A DNA stretch of 64,000 nucleotides, from contig NZ_LZIS01000059.1 of assembly GCF_001667015.1 (NCBI RefSeq), positions 1 to 64,000 of the forward strand. Direction: 5' to 3'. Every line of letters starts with the position of its first letter. Positions within the stretch are counted from its first letter, which is position 1. Below the pieces are notes generated by a model, which saw nothing but the letters and a program-made list of their open reading frames with translations, did not search any database and was not told the origin of the DNA. Shown here piece after piece: positions 1 to 9,888 of the stretch. The translations under genes were made by a program, and so were the position numbers. This DNA is from Mycobacterium sp. E3198 (GTDB taxonomy: Bacteria; Actinomycetota; Actinomycetes; Mycobacteriales; Mycobacteriaceae).

Positions 1-666
1 GATGAAGGCGATGGCGCGCCGCAGCAGTGCGGGCGTGGTGTCGCGCCGATCCTCGATGGTCGGATCCAGCAGAGCGTTGTTCGGAAAAGCGGCGAGCATG
101 GTGGCCGCCAGGTGCTGCATCGCGGTGGAGGCGATCAGCGTCGCGCCGCCCGCCCCCGAATCGGTCGGCAGCCCGTCGCGCACGTAGTCGACGACGCGCG
201 CCACCTGCCTGCCGGCCGCCGCCGATATCGGCCGCGAATCGGTCAATCGAATCCGGCCCGGCCGGCGATCCTTGCCCACCGCCGCCACCCGATCGAACAG
301 GCCCCTGTCGACCGCGACGATATCGCAGCGGGCGCGGCTCACGCGGCCGGCCAATGGCACGTCGAGCGCGCCGATGGCCAGGATCTGTTCGGCACCAATG
401 GAATTCGTCGTGCCCATCGGCAGCCGTTCCTCGATCAGGCCGGATCGCACCCGGCACAGGTAGATCTTCCCGGGCGGCTCGGCGTCATAGCCGAACTCGT
501 AGCCCACCTCGGCGTCGTCGATGGTCAGCGGACCCACCGAGGTCCTCGAGATTTTCAGGCGGGTGGCGTCGCCGGCCGCGCCGCTGAGGCGCACGGTGGC
601 GTAGGTCTGGCCCAGGATCTCCTCGGCCTTACCCAGGTCGTCCGTGTCCAATAAAACAGTTCTCAT
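1..666 (-). CDS. AraC-type transcriptional regulator, N-terminal part (runs off window)
   Basis: The frame is open from an ATG at 666 to the window edge, giving 222 residues starting MRTVLLDTDDLGKAEEILGQ. The layout matches the AraC-binding-like sensory domain: an N-terminal beta-rich part with 'STAMQHLAATMLAAFPN' near residue 190, then 'LRRAIAFI' as the run-in to the helix-turn-helix. The HTH itself lies outside the window, so the family call rests on the sensor domain only. It is divergent from the SRPBCC gene at 728, so both share a gap of about 60 bp. Its target genes are unknown. Confidence is moderate because the DNA-binding half is not visible. Confidence 0.6.
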   Translation of the reverse strand, partial: MRTVLLDTDDLGKAEEILGQTYATVRLSGAAGDATRLKISRTSVGPLTIDDAEVGYEFGYDAEPPGKIYLCRVRSGLIEERLPMGTTNSIGAEQILAIGALDVPLAGRVSRARCDIVAVDRGLFDRVAAVGKDRRPGRIRLTDSRPISAAAGRQVARVVDYVRDGLPTDSGAGGATLIASTAMQHLAATMLAAFPNNALLDPTIEDRRDTTPALLRRAIAFI

Positions 667-727
667 GGGCTACCGTTTCTGACGCTACACAATCATGTGC
701 CGAGCGACGGCGTCTAGCATGTGCCAG

Positions 728-1165
728 ATGGTGCAGATTCACCTGGAACGAACGATCGCCGCCCCGACGGAACGGGTCTTCGACTGGCTGGCCGACCCGG
801 CGAACCTGGCCGCCGCCCCGCTGGTGCTGAGGGCCGGCTACGCAAAGGATTCGCCGGGGCACGAGGTGGGTGGGCTGCGCGAGGTGGTCGGGATCGGCAC
901 CTGGTTCCGGGAGGAGATCACGGCCTACGACCGCCCGCACAGCTACACGTATCTGATCCTGCGATCCTTCCCGCCGTTCAACCACGAGGGCGGCACCCTG
1001 ACGTTCACCGCCGCGGGTGACGGCACCCACGTCGACTGGCTGAGCAACTACACGCATCCGGCCTGGGCCGGGGGAAGGCTGTTGGAGGTCCTCAGCTATC
1101 GGCTGCTGCGCAACAGCTTTGACGCCATCCTCGACGCCTGTGCCAACGCGGTGGAGGGCGGATAG
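728..1165 (+). CDS. SRPBCC (START-like/polyketide cyclase) family protein
   Basis: A protein of about 145 residues beginning MVQIHLERTIAAPTERVFDWLADPANL, which is the usual first strand and helix of SRPBCC helix-grip proteins. The C-terminus has the long amphipathic helix 'LLEVLSYRLLRNSFDAILDAC'. Members bind small hydrophobic ligands or act as cyclases or aromatases; no substrate can be read here. In-frame ATGs also occur at 695 and 719 and none has a clear Shine-Dalgarno. I chose 728 because family similarity starts there. It is divergent from the AraC-type gene and convergent with the amine oxidase at 1172, six bases downstream. Confidence 0.75.
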   Translation: MVQIHLERTIAAPTERVFDWLADPANLAAAPLVLRAGYAKDSPGHEVGGLREVVGIGTWFREEITAYDRPHSYTYLILRSFPPFNHEGGTLTFTAAGDGTHVDWLSNYTHPAWAGGRLLEVLSYRLLRNSFDAILDACANAVEGG

Positions 1166-1171
1166 CGATCG

Positions 1172-2530
1172 TCAGCCGCTCAAGCGGTGCATCAATCGCG
1201 CGGCCGCGTCGCGGCCACTGACGACCGCGCCGGTCACGGTGGCCGGGTTGTTGACGCCCACGGCCTCACCCGCGAGGTATAGCCGGTCGCCGATCGGTTC
1301 GGCCAGCCGGCGCCGGTCGCTCAGGCCGGAACCGGGGGCGTGGAACGAATACGCGCCCAGCGCATACGGGTCGGCGGCCCAATTCGAGCTTCGGACCTCC
1401 ACCGGTGCGACATCGGAGCCGAACAGCCGGCGGGCAATCGGCAGGGCGCTGGCCGTCAGCTCTTGAGGCGACGCGGACTCCACCCAGCGGCCGCGGTCAC
1501 CGGCGTTGAGGGCCAACACGATTGGTCCCGCGGCGCTCGGCAGACTGAACCATTGCGACCACACGCCCGGCTCGGCGCCGATGTATTGGTAGAAGGCGTT
1601 CTCGACGTCCCAGCTGCGCCGGCTGAAACGAAAGAAGCTCTTGGACAGCACGCCGAAGCCGAGTGCGTTCACGGCGCGCAGCTGCGGGTCGGGAAGCGGC
1701 GGATCGAAGGCGATCGCACCGGATTTAAGGACGCCCAGGGGCACCGTGACGATCGCCGCGGGCCCCTCGAACGAGCGATTCCCGGCGCGCACGATGACGG
1801 AGTCGTCGCGGCGCGCGATTCCCGTGACCGGCGTCTTCAGCTCGATCCGCAGCCCGTCGGCGAGCAGGCGCGGCAGGGCGTCGTACCCGTTCGTGACGAC
1901 GTTTTGGTCGCCGTCGGCGTAGTCGCCGTGGTCAAAGGTGTTGGCGGACAGACGATCCGCGCTGGCGGCATATTCGTCCTCGATCTCGGTGGTGAGGTAG
2001 AACCCCAACTGCGCCCGGTCGGAATCGGACAACTCGGCGCGGGTGGCCGCGGCGTCCACCGCGGCGCCCAGGCTGCCACCGTCGACGTGACCCCGGGCCC
2101 GCTTGACGAACGTGCGCCAGGTTTCCGGGTCGTACTCGAGCGGCGGGAGGCGCGGATCGACCGCGAGCTTCGCCCACCCGTAGTAGTCGGTGGGGGCGAG
2201 CTGGGACCGCGCCTGCCGGGTGAGCTCCATCAGCGGATTGTTCGCGGTGCCGTGAATCCAGGACGCACCCAGCTCCAGCGGCACGCCCCAGGCGCGGTCG
2301 GTGTGCACCCGCCCGCCGATGCGGTCGCGCGCCTCGATGACGCGCACCGGCCATCCCGCGCCGGCGAGGCTGCACGCGGCCGCCAGGCCCGCCATGCCGG
2401 CGCCCACGACGAGCACCGCCTTGTTGTCTGAATGGGTGTCGGGAGGGGGCGGCGGACCCGGCGCGCAGGCGGCCGCCAGTCCGCCGCCGGCCAGGCTCGT
2501 CGTGGCCATGAGGAACGCCCGACGGGACAT
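1172..2530 (-). CDS. Exported flavin amine oxidase (Tat/lipoprotein-type signal)
   Basis: FAD-dependent amine oxidase of about 452 residues. The N-terminus MSRRAFLMATTSLAGGG with 'LAAAC' just after combines a twin-arginine motif with a lipobox-like cysteine, so export by Tat and lipid anchoring are likely. The Rossmann motif VVGAGMAGLAAACSLAGAG sits near residue 45, followed by 'EARDRIGGRVHT' and the 'LELGASWIHG' substrate-side motif of the polyamine/monoamine oxidase superfamily. The C-terminal FAD motif is 'GDRLYLAGEAVGVNNPATVTGA'. The amine substrate is unknown. A GTG at 2539 is an alternative start; 2530 puts the RR motif at the N-terminus. A perfect 12-bp palindrome lies about 35 bp upstream. 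Confidence 0.85.
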   Translation of the reverse strand: MSRRAFLMATTSLAGGGLAAACAPGPPPPPDTHSDNKAVLVVGAGMAGLAAACSLAGAGWPVRVIEARDRIGGRVHTDRAWGVPLELGASWIHGTANNPLMELTRQARSQLAPTDYYGWAKLAVDPRLPPLEYDPETWRTFVKRARGHVDGGSLGAAVDAAATRAELSDSDRAQLGFYLTTEIEDEYAASADRLSANTFDHGDYADGDQNVVTNGYDALPRLLADGLRIELKTPVTGIARRDDSVIVRAGNRSFEGPAAIVTVPLGVLKSGAIAFDPPLPDPQLRAVNALGFGVLSKSFFRFSRRSWDVENAFYQYIGAEPGVWSQWFSLPSAAGPIVLALNAGDRGRWVESASPQELTASALPIARRLFGSDVAPVEVRSSNWAADPYALGAYSFHAPGSGLSDRRRLAEPIGDRLYLAGEAVGVNNPATVTGAVVSGRDAAARLMHRLSG

Positions 2531-2564
2531 CGGGTACACGGCTGTCAGCGTCTCACAAGTTGTT

Positions 2565-2576
2565 GCACGATCGTGC
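2565..2576. promoter_or_regulatory. 12-bp perfect palindrome, candidate operator
   Basis: GCACGATCGTGC is self-complementary. It lies between the divergent amine oxidase (start 2530) and alpha/beta hydrolase (start 2690), where a dimeric repressor would be expected to bind. The cognate protein is not identifiable from the window. Confidence 0.35.
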
Positions 2577-2689
2577 CCAAATTCGCGGCGTGTAATGGGC
2601 CGTTTTCATCAGTTCGTCGTTGAGCGCGGGCTACACTTCGCCTACATCCGGAGTGCGGCGATGTGGCCGCGTTCGAAGGGGGAGCGGCG

Positions 2690-3631
2690 ATGAGTACAGA
2701 GCTGCCACCGGGCCGCGCCGTGACCGTGCGCGCGGTCGACGGAACCGTCTTGCACGCGGAGGTTTTCGGGCCGTCCGAGGGTTATCCGATCGTGCTCACG
2801 CACGGCATCACCTGCGCGATCCGCGCCTGGGCGCACCAGATTTGCGACCTGTCCGCCGATTACCGGGTCATCGCGTTCGACCATCGCGGCCACGGGCGAA
2901 GCGGCGTCCCGCGCCGCGGCGGCTACAGCCTCAAATACCTTGCCGCCGACCTGGATTCGGTGCTGGAGGCGACACTGGCGCCGCACGAGCGCGCGGTGCT
3001 GGCCGGCCACTCGATGGGTGGCATCGCGATCGCCGCCTGGTCGGCGCTGTATCGGCGCCGGGTCAACCGGCGCGCCGACGCCGTCGCGCTGATCAACACC
3101 ACCACCGGCGATCTGGTGCGGCAGGTGAAGCTGCTGTCGGCGCCGCCCGGGCTTTCCCAGGCGCGCGTGCTCGCCGTCCGCGGCTTGATCACCGCGTTCG
3201 GCGGGTTCCCGCTGCCGCCCGGGGCGCGGATCCCCAGCCGCCACGTCGTCGCGATGCTGGCGGTCGGCCGCGGCGCCGACCCGGGCGCCGCGCGAGTGGT
3301 CTACGAGCTGTTCGCCCAGACATCGCCGGTCGGGCGCGGCGGCTGCGCGAAGATGCTCGTCGACGCGCTGGGGTCGCGGCATCTCGACCTGGACGGGTTG
3401 ACGGTGCCCACGCTGGTCATCGGCAGCGAGCGCGACCGGCTGACGCCGATCGGCCAGTCCCGCAGGATCGCGCGCACCGCGCCCAACGTCGTCGGCCTGG
3501 TCGAGCTGCCCGGCGGCCACTGCTCGATGCTGGAACAGCCGCAAGAGGTCAACCGGCACCTGCGGGCCCTGGTGGAATCGGTGACCAACTCGGCTATCCA
3601 CGATCCGCGGGTAACCCGGATCAGCTCCTAG
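2690..3631 (+). CDS. Alpha/beta hydrolase (non-haem haloperoxidase-like, Hpx/Rv3171c-type)
   Basis: Alpha/beta-fold hydrolase of 313 residues. The nucleophile elbow is GHSMGG near residue 108, the acid is in 'VIGSERDRLTP' and the catalytic histidine is in 'PGGHCSML', so the Ser-Asp-His triad is complete. The oxyanion-side motif 'LTHGITC' is near residue 36. M. tuberculosis hpx (Rv3171c) sits next to aofH (Rv3170), the same neighbour as here. The start at 2690 is preceded by a strong GGGGGAG site; an in-frame ATG at 2663 lacks one. The haloperoxidase label is historical; an esterase or lactonase role is equally possible. Confidence 0.85.
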   Translation: MSTELPPGRAVTVRAVDGTVLHAEVFGPSEGYPIVLTHGITCAIRAWAHQICDLSADYRVIAFDHRGHGRSGVPRRGGYSLKYLAADLDSVLEATLAPHERAVLAGHSMGGIAIAAWSALYRRRVNRRADAVALINTTTGDLVRQVKLLSAPPGLSQARVLAVRGLITAFGGFPLPPGARIPSRHVVAMLAVGRGADPGAARVVYELFAQTSPVGRGGCAKMLVDALGSRHLDLDGLTVPTLVIGSERDRLTPIGQSRRIARTAPNVVGLVELPGGHCSMLEQPQEVNRHLRALVESVTNSAIHDPRVTRISS

Positions 3632-3637
3632 CGAGCC

Positions 3638-4984
3638 TCAAAGCAGGGCGGTGATCTCGGCGGCCGCCCGCTGGCCCGATCTGACCGCCCCGTCGAGGAA
3701 GCCGGTCCACTCGTCGGCGGTCTCGGTGCCGGCCCAGTGGATCGGTCCGACCGGCTCGCGCAGCCACGGCCCGAACCGCGTCCACGAGCCCGGCGGTACC
3801 GCCGCCGTCGGGCCGCCCGGCGCGAAATCCTCCGCGCCCCAACGCTGGTCGACATAGTCGAGGGGCTTGAGCGCCTCGTCGCCGAACAGCGACGCGAAGC
3901 AGCGCAGCGCGTCGCGGCGGCGCTGCTCGGGGGGCAGCGAATCGAAGGCGCGGGCGTCGACGAAGCCCATCAGGATGCCCGGTCCGTCGGCGTGCGGGCT
4001 GACGTCGAAGGTGATGAACACCGGGCCCTGGTCGGAAAGCGCCTGCCCGGAGAACCCGTCGGCCCGCCAGAACGGCGTCTCGTAGGCGGCGTAGGCCTTG
4101 CTGAGCCGGCCCTGCGGCCAGTTGCGGGCTAGCTGCTCGTATTCGTCGGGCAGCGGGGGAGCGAACTCGATCGACGCCCGATGGGCCGGCGGGACGGCGA
4201 CGATGACGAAGCCGGCCTCGGCCGAACCCGCGTCGGTGGTCACCGTCACCCCCGAGCCGTGCCGCTCGATCCGCCGGACCGGCGCGTTCAGCACCACGCG
4301 CGGGCCCAGTTCGGCGGCCGCCGCCTCGGCGATCTGCTGGGTGCCGCCGGGGAAGCGGTCCTGCTGGGCGCCGTTTTCGACGTCGAGCAGCGGGTCCAGG
4401 CCCCCGGCGGCGTGCACGTAGCGGGCGGCGTGCAGCATCGACACCTCGTCGGGTTCGCAGCCCCAGGTCACCCGGGCCACGATGGCCATCAGGTCGTGCG
4501 ACGACGCCGTGGCGCGCACCGAGCGCAGCCAGGCGCCGAGCGAGATGCCGTCCAGTTCGCGCGCGCGGCGCGCGCCCCACGGCTGCGCGACCGGGACGCT
4601 GCGGGCGATCCTCTCGAATTGCCAACGGAGCCGGCCGATGTCGAGCAGCCCGGTCAGCGACAGTTTGGGGATGGTGCCATGGTAGGGACGCGCCCAGCCG
4701 CGCCAATGGATGACGTTCTTGCCGTCGTGGTGGGTCGGGATCGTCGGGACCGCAAGCTCGGCGGCCAGCGCCAGGACGGCGTCCTGGGTCGGGCCCACGA
4801 AGGTGCCGCCGAGGTCGGCGGGCAACCCGGCGACGCTGCCGGTGAACGACCGGCCGCCGACCCGGTCGCGGCCCTCGAACACCACGACGTCATGGCCCTG
4901 GCGCGTCAGCTCGCGGGCGGCGGACAGCCCGGCGAAGCCGGCACCGACCACGACCACGTCGACAACCGGCGGCGGCTTCGTCAC
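3638..4984 (-). CDS. aofH: Flavin monoamine oxidase (AofH/Rv3170-type)
   Basis: FAD-dependent amine oxidase of 448 residues. It starts with the dinucleotide motif [20 protein letters not shown], then '[13 protein letters not shown]' and '[11 protein letters not shown]', and ends with '[21 protein letters not shown]', which closely follows human MAO. The MAO cysteine that binds FAD covalently (in GGCYTT) aligns with proline here ([10 protein letters not shown]), so FAD should be non-covalent. Residues around '[20 protein letters not shown]' fit the family and are native. The matching 112 bp of DNA (4370-4481) recur inverted in the next gene. It is convergent with the hydrolase (6-bp gap) and divergent from the LLM gene. 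Confidence 0.92.
   Translation of the reverse strand: MTKPPPVVDVVVVGAGFAGLSAARELTRQGHDVVVFEGRDRVGGRSFTGSVAGLPADLGGTFVGPTQDAVLALAAELAVPTIPTHHDGKNVIHWRGWARPYHGTIPKLSLTGLLDIGRLRWQFERIARSVPVAQPWGARRARELDGISLGAWLRSVRATASSHDLMAIVARVTWGCEPDEVSMLHAARYVHAAGGLDPLLDVENGAQQDRFPGGTQQIAEAAAAELGPRVVLNAPVRRIERHGSGVTVTTDAGSAEAGFVIVAVPPAHRASIEFAPPLPDEYEQLARNWPQGRLSKAYAAYETPFWRADGFSGQALSDQGPVFITFDVSPHADGPGILMGFVDARAFDSLPPEQRRRDALRCFASLFGDEALKPLDYVDQRWGAEDFAPGGPTAAVPPGSWTRFGPWLREPVGPIHWAGTETADEWTGFLDGAVRSGQRAAAEITALL
4370..4481 (-). repeat. 112-bp perfect inverted repeat, donor copy inside aofH
   Basis: The minus-strand sequence here is identical to the plus strand at 5229-5340 over all 112 bases. It encodes 'VARVTWGC...LLDVENG', which is expected of MAO-type enzymes at this point, so this is the original copy. 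Confidence 0.95.
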
Positions 4985-5013
4985 GTCCCCTAGTCAACCG
5001 CATTTTGACGATT

Positions 5014-5021
5014 TCGTACGA
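5014..5021. promoter_or_regulatory. TCGTACGA palindrome in AT-rich divergent promoter region
   Basis: The gap between aofH and the LLM gene (4985-5064) is notably AT-rich and carries an 8-bp perfect palindrome with a partly symmetric surround (5011-5026). It could be an operator or part of the promoters. The evidence is weak. Confidence 0.2.
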
Positions 5022-5064
5022 TAAATTTCCATCGCTCGTCTAACTAGGTGCTCAGGCAGGTGCA

Positions 5065-6087
5065 TTGAGAGTCTTCACCGCGTTGTACGGGCCGGTGGAT
5101 GCGGTCGGGCGGGCGCGGGCGCTGCGCGACGCGGGGGCCACCGGGGTGGCCACTTTCGAGGGTCAGCACGACGTGTTCGCTCCGCTGACGCTGGCCGCCA
5201 CGGTGGGCGGCCTGGACCTGATGACCAACGTGGCCCGGGTGACCTGGGGCTGCGAACCCGACGAGGTGTCGATGCTGCACGCCGCCCGCTACGTGCACGC
5301 CGCCGGGGGCCTGGACCCGCTGCTCGACGTCGAAAACGGCACCCAGATCCGCCCGCAGATCGAGAAGCGGTTCGGCGCGCAGTTCGAGCACCCGGTGGCC
5401 CGCATGACCGAACTGATCGCGGCCCTCCGCGCCATCTTCGAGACCTGGAACACGGGCTGCCGCTTGGACTTTCGCGGCGACTACTACCGGCACACGCTGA
5501 TGACGCCGACCTTCAGCCCCGGCCCCAACCCCTTTGGGCCGCCCCCGATCTATGTCGGGGCGCTCGGCCCGCGGCTGACCCGAGCGGTTGCCGAGCACGC
5601 CGACGGCCTGTTGGTGATGCCGTTCGGCACCAAGCGGTTCCTGCACGAGCACACGATGCCCGCGGTGCGCGACGGCCTGCGGGCCGGCGGCCGCCCGCCC
5701 GAGGACTTCGCCGTGATCCCGGAGATCATCGTGTCGGCGGGCTCGGACGCGGGCTCGGACGCGCAGGATCACGAGGCCACCCGCCGCCTGCTGGCGTTCT
5801 ACGGGTCGACCCCGGCGTACCGGCCGGTGCTGGCCGCGCACGGCTGGGCGGACCTGCAGCCCGAACTCAACGCCATGTCCAAGCAGGGCCGCTGGCAGGA
5901 GATGGGCGGCCTGATCGACGACGAGGTGCTGCACACCATCGCGGCCTGCGGAACGCCGAAGGAGATCGCCGCGGCCATCCGCGAGCGCGTCGACGGCGTC
6001 TCCGACACCGTGTGCCTCTATCAGCCGTCGCCGATCGGCCTGCAGACGCTGTCCGAGATCTTGGACGAACTGCGCGAGCTGCGCTAA
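5065..6087 (+). CDS. LLM-class (F420-type) oxidoreductase with an internal foreign segment
   Basis: A luciferase-like oxidoreductase of 340 residues. N-terminal '[22 protein letters not shown]' and the part from '[22 protein letters not shown]' to the end follow the mycobacterial F420-dependent family (MSMEG_2256/TIGR03617-like), including '[22 protein letters not shown]'. Residues about 56-92, '[19 protein letters not shown]...LLDVENG', do not belong to that family. They are a copy of the neighbouring amine oxidase, encoded by 5229-5340. They stand where homologues have a segment ending in GRF-x-LGLG, so part of the TIM barrel is replaced and activity is doubtful. The start is TTG at 5065 with AGGCAGG upstream. 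The 3' end overlaps the next gene by 4 bp. Confidence 0.85.
   Translation: MRVFTALYGPVDAVGRARALRDAGATGVATFEGQHDVFAPLTLAATVGGLDLMTNVARVTWGCEPDEVSMLHAARYVHAAGGLDPLLDVENGTQIRPQIEKRFGAQFEHPVARMTELIAALRAIFETWNTGCRLDFRGDYYRHTLMTPTFSPGPNPFGPPPIYVGALGPRLTRAVAEHADGLLVMPFGTKRFLHEHTMPAVRDGLRAGGRPPEDFAVIPEIIVSAGSDAGSDAQDHEATRRLLAFYGSTPAYRPVLAAHGWADLQPELNAMSKQGRWQEMGGLIDDEVLHTIAACGTPKEIAAAIRERVDGVSDTVCLYQPSPIGLQTLSEILDELRELR
5229..5340 (+). repeat. 112-bp perfect inverted repeat, acceptor copy inside LLM gene
   Basis: Identical to the reverse complement of 4370-4481. The first flanking base on each side differs (5228 A against T; 5341 A against G), after which CCCAG matches again. The reading frame is kept through both junctions. 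The encoded residues are out of place in an LLM protein. Confidence 0.95.
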
Positions 6088-7198
6088 GGCGCGACGGTCA
6101 GCCAGTCGGAGAAGCCCGACGGGTCGTGGCGGCCCAGCGCGCCGTGCTCGTAGAGGCCCCAGCCCTCCACCGGATCGCCGTCGCCGTCGCGGCACACCGC
6201 CCGGCCGACGTGGTCGATGACGCCGAAGCCCGACCGCGCGACGATGGCCGGGTCGGTCATGTCGTACGTCAGCCGCTCGACGAACTTTTCGCCCTTCCAC
6301 ATGCCGTGCAGCCAGTCCGAGTCGCCGCCGTAGCCGCCGCCGACGTGGATCGGCACCGGCAGCTTGGACTCGACGTCGAAGTGGACCGGGGTCCCGTCGG
6401 GGGCGGTCGCGTCGATGGTCGCCCCGGTCGGGATGCGGGTGCCGGACCGGTAGTGGATCGCCACGCGCGGCCAGCCCAGCTGCTCGACGCGGCCGTCGCG
6501 CCACACCCGGGTGCAGTCGTTGAGCGAGCGGAACCCGTTGGGTTCCTCCTGGATGATCAGCACGATCGCGAACTCGTCGAAGGCCATCGGCACGTAGAGC
6601 CACCACATGCCCTCGAACGGCGGGTCGGCGGGCCGGCCCGCCGGCTCGGGCTCGCCGATGGGCCGGATGCCCCACGACCGGTCGCGGCTGCCGAGCCAGG
6701 TGGCCGGGTCGACGGCGATCTCCTCGCCGTCGATCGCAATGCGGCCGCTCCAGCTGCCGAGCTGGGCGAACCGCTGGGCGTCCAGCGTCACCCGGTTGCC
6801 CGACCGCATCAGGTGCGGCTGCTCCTGGACGACGTCGAAGAGGCCCTCCCAGGTGAGATCGGCTGCGATGCCCTCGGTTTCGTCGAGAACCAGGCGCAGC
6901 TTGCGCAGCGGTTTGCTGACCTCGATCCGATAGCCGTTGACGTTCTGGTTGAGCCGGTCCTGGTCGATGGCGTCCGACAGGTGCACCGCGGTCTGGGTGT
7001 CCCCGCGCCGCACCAGGAAGAACGCGTCCTTGACACCGAGGTTGGGGTAGTAGCCGATGCCGCTGATGACGAAGATGTCGCCGGTGCGGTCGTGGGCGTT
7101 GAAGTAGGAGCGGTCGTAGAAGTTGCGGTCCGAGGAGCCCGCCCACGCGATCGGTTGGGGAACCTGATGTACCGGAAATTCGTCGAGCGGTCCGAGCA

Positions 7199-7199
<1 letters not shown>
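6084..7199 (-). CDS. Conserved mycobacterial protein, Rv3169-type
   Basis: A soluble protein of 371 residues with no membrane segment or signal. It is rich in aromatic beta-strand motifs ('[28 protein letters not shown]', '[21 protein letters not shown]'). The pattern recalls two-domain lipocalin-like proteins such as hydroxyneurosporene synthase, but that is only an impression. It matches Rv3169 in position, orientation and length, next to the Rv3168-type kinase-like gene. Its start codon overlaps that gene's stop by one base, so the two are co-translated. In M. tuberculosis this pair is under the TetR repressor Rv3167c. The biochemical role is unknown. Confidence 0.8.
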
Positions 7200-8394
<1,195 letters not shown>

Positions 8395-8396
<2 letters not shown>

Positions 8397-8997
8397 GAAA
8401 GCAGACCCGTCCTACCTTGACAAGGCCCCGGGGGCCGGGCGCCCCCGGGATCCGCGGATCGACTCGGCCATCCTGTCGGCGACCGCGGAACTGCTTGTGG
8501 AGATCGGCTATTCGAACCTGAGCCTGGCCGCGGTGGCCGAGCGCGCCGGCACCACAAAATCGGCGCTGTACCGCCGCTGGTCGAGTAAGGCCGAACTGGT
8601 GCACGAGGCGGCGTTCCCGACGGCTCCCACCGCGCTTGAGGCTCCGGCGGGCGACATCGCCGCCGACGTCCGGATGATGATCGAGGCCACCCGCGACGTG
8701 TTCACCACCCCGGTGGTGCGCGCGGCCCTGCCCGGCCTGGTGGCCGACATGACGGCCGATCCCGCCCTGAACGCCAGGGTGATGTCGCGCTTCGCGGAGG
8801 TGTTCGCGGCGGTGCGGGTGCGGCTGGGCGCGGCCATCGACCGCGGCGAGGCGCACCGCGGCGTGGACCCGGACCGGTTGATCGAGTTGATCGGGGGAGC
8901 GACGATGCTGCGGATGTTGCTGCGCCCGGAGGAGAAACTGGATGACACGTGGGTCGATCAGACGACGGCGATCGTCGTGCACGGGGTGACCGGATGA
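8395..8997 (+). CDS. TetR-family repressor (Rv3167c-type)
   Basis: A TetR regulator of about 200 residues. The HTH is 'LSLAAVAERAGTTKSALYRRWSSKAELVHEA' at about residues 43-73. The C-terminal domain is all-helical, with 'LPGLVADMTADPALNARVMSRF' typical of the TetR_C_16-like actinobacterial group. The start at 8395 keeps the open 8335-8394 stretch as promoter and operator; the longer frame has no ribosome site. It overlaps the downstream SDR gene by ATGA, so the two are co-expressed. By position it corresponds to Rv3167c, described in M. tuberculosis as controlling Rv3168/Rv3169 and affecting phagosome escape. Confidence 0.85.
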
Positions 8998-9875
8998 CGC
9001 GGCTGGCGGGTCGGGCGGCGATCGTCACCGGCGGCAGCCGCGGCCTGGGCCGGGCGATCGCGCTGGCGCTCGCCGCGGAGGGCGCGGCGGTGGCCGTGGC
9101 CGGGCGCACCGAACGGGTGTGGGACGACCGGCTGCCCGGAACGATCGGGGAGACGGTCGCCGACATCGACGCGGCCGGCGGGCGGGCCGTGGCGATCCGC
9201 GCCGACCTGACCGACCGCGACGACGTCGCCCGGCTGGTGGCCGAGGCCCGAGAGGCGTTGGGGCCCCTCACGATTCTGGTGAACAACGCGGCGTTCACCG
9301 CTCCCGGCCGACCGCCGGTGCCGGGTTCGGAAACGGGCCGGGCGCCACGCCCCAAGGCCGCCAAGCCGCCCGCCGGCGGGGCGAAACCCGGGTGGCCCGG
9401 CTTCGTCAGCACGCCGCTGCAGGCGTTTCGCCGCCATTTCGACATCGGGGTGTTCGCCGCCTACGAGCTGATGCAACTGGTGTGCCCGGACATGATCGAG
9501 GCGGGCGGCGGCGCGATCATCAACATCACCTCGGTCGCGTCGCGGATGCCCGGCAACGGGCCCTACGCCGACCGCAGCGGCGGGGTCCTGCCGGGCTACG
9601 GCGGGTCCAAGGCGGCCCTCGAGCACCTCACCCAGTGCGCGGCCTACGACCTCGCCGACCACAACATCGCGGTGAACGCGCTGTCGCCGTCGAAGCCGAT
9701 CCTGACCCCGGGCCTGGCCTACTACGCCCGCGAATTCGTGGACACCGCCCCGGCCGATGAATTCGCCCGGGCGGCAGTGGAATTGGCCCTGGTGGACCCC
9801 ACGGTGGTCACCGGGCGCACCATCGGCCATGCGCAGGTGCTCGACGGCACCTTCTCCCCGTTCACGCTGGGTTAG
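8994..9875 (+). CDS. Short-chain dehydrogenase/reductase
   Basis: A classical SDR of 293 residues. The cofactor motif is TGGSRGLGRAIA (TGxxxGxG) at about residue 12, with 'NNAA' after strand 4. The catalytic serine is in 'INITSVASR' and Y-x-x-x-K is in 'YGGSKAALEH'. An arginine in 'AGRTERVWDD' after strand 2 suggests NADP(H). A Pro/Lys/Gly-rich insert of about 40 residues ('PRPKAAKPPAGGAKPGWPGF') sits between strands 4 and 5, which is unusual. The ATGA overlap with the TetR gene couples it to that regulator. The substrate is unknown. Confidence 0.85.
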   Translation: MTRLAGRAAIVTGGSRGLGRAIALALAAEGAAVAVAGRTERVWDDRLPGTIGETVADIDAAGGRAVAIRADLTDRDDVARLVAEAREALGPLTILVNNAAFTAPGRPPVPGSETGRAPRPKAAKPPAGGAKPGWPGFVSTPLQAFRRHFDIGVFAAYELMQLVCPDMIEAGGGAIINITSVASRMPGNGPYADRSGGVLPGYGGSKAALEHLTQCAAYDLADHNIAVNALSPSKPILTPGLAYYAREFVDTAPADEFARAAVELALVDPTVVTGRTIGHAQVLDGTFSPFTLG

Positions 9876-9888
9876 CGGGCGCCACCCC

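Noticed and set aside
2620..3654. 344-residue frame overlapping the alpha/beta hydrolase in another register
   Set aside because: The Arg/Pro/Ala-rich composition is that of a frame-shifted reading; the hydrolase frame has the full catalytic triad.
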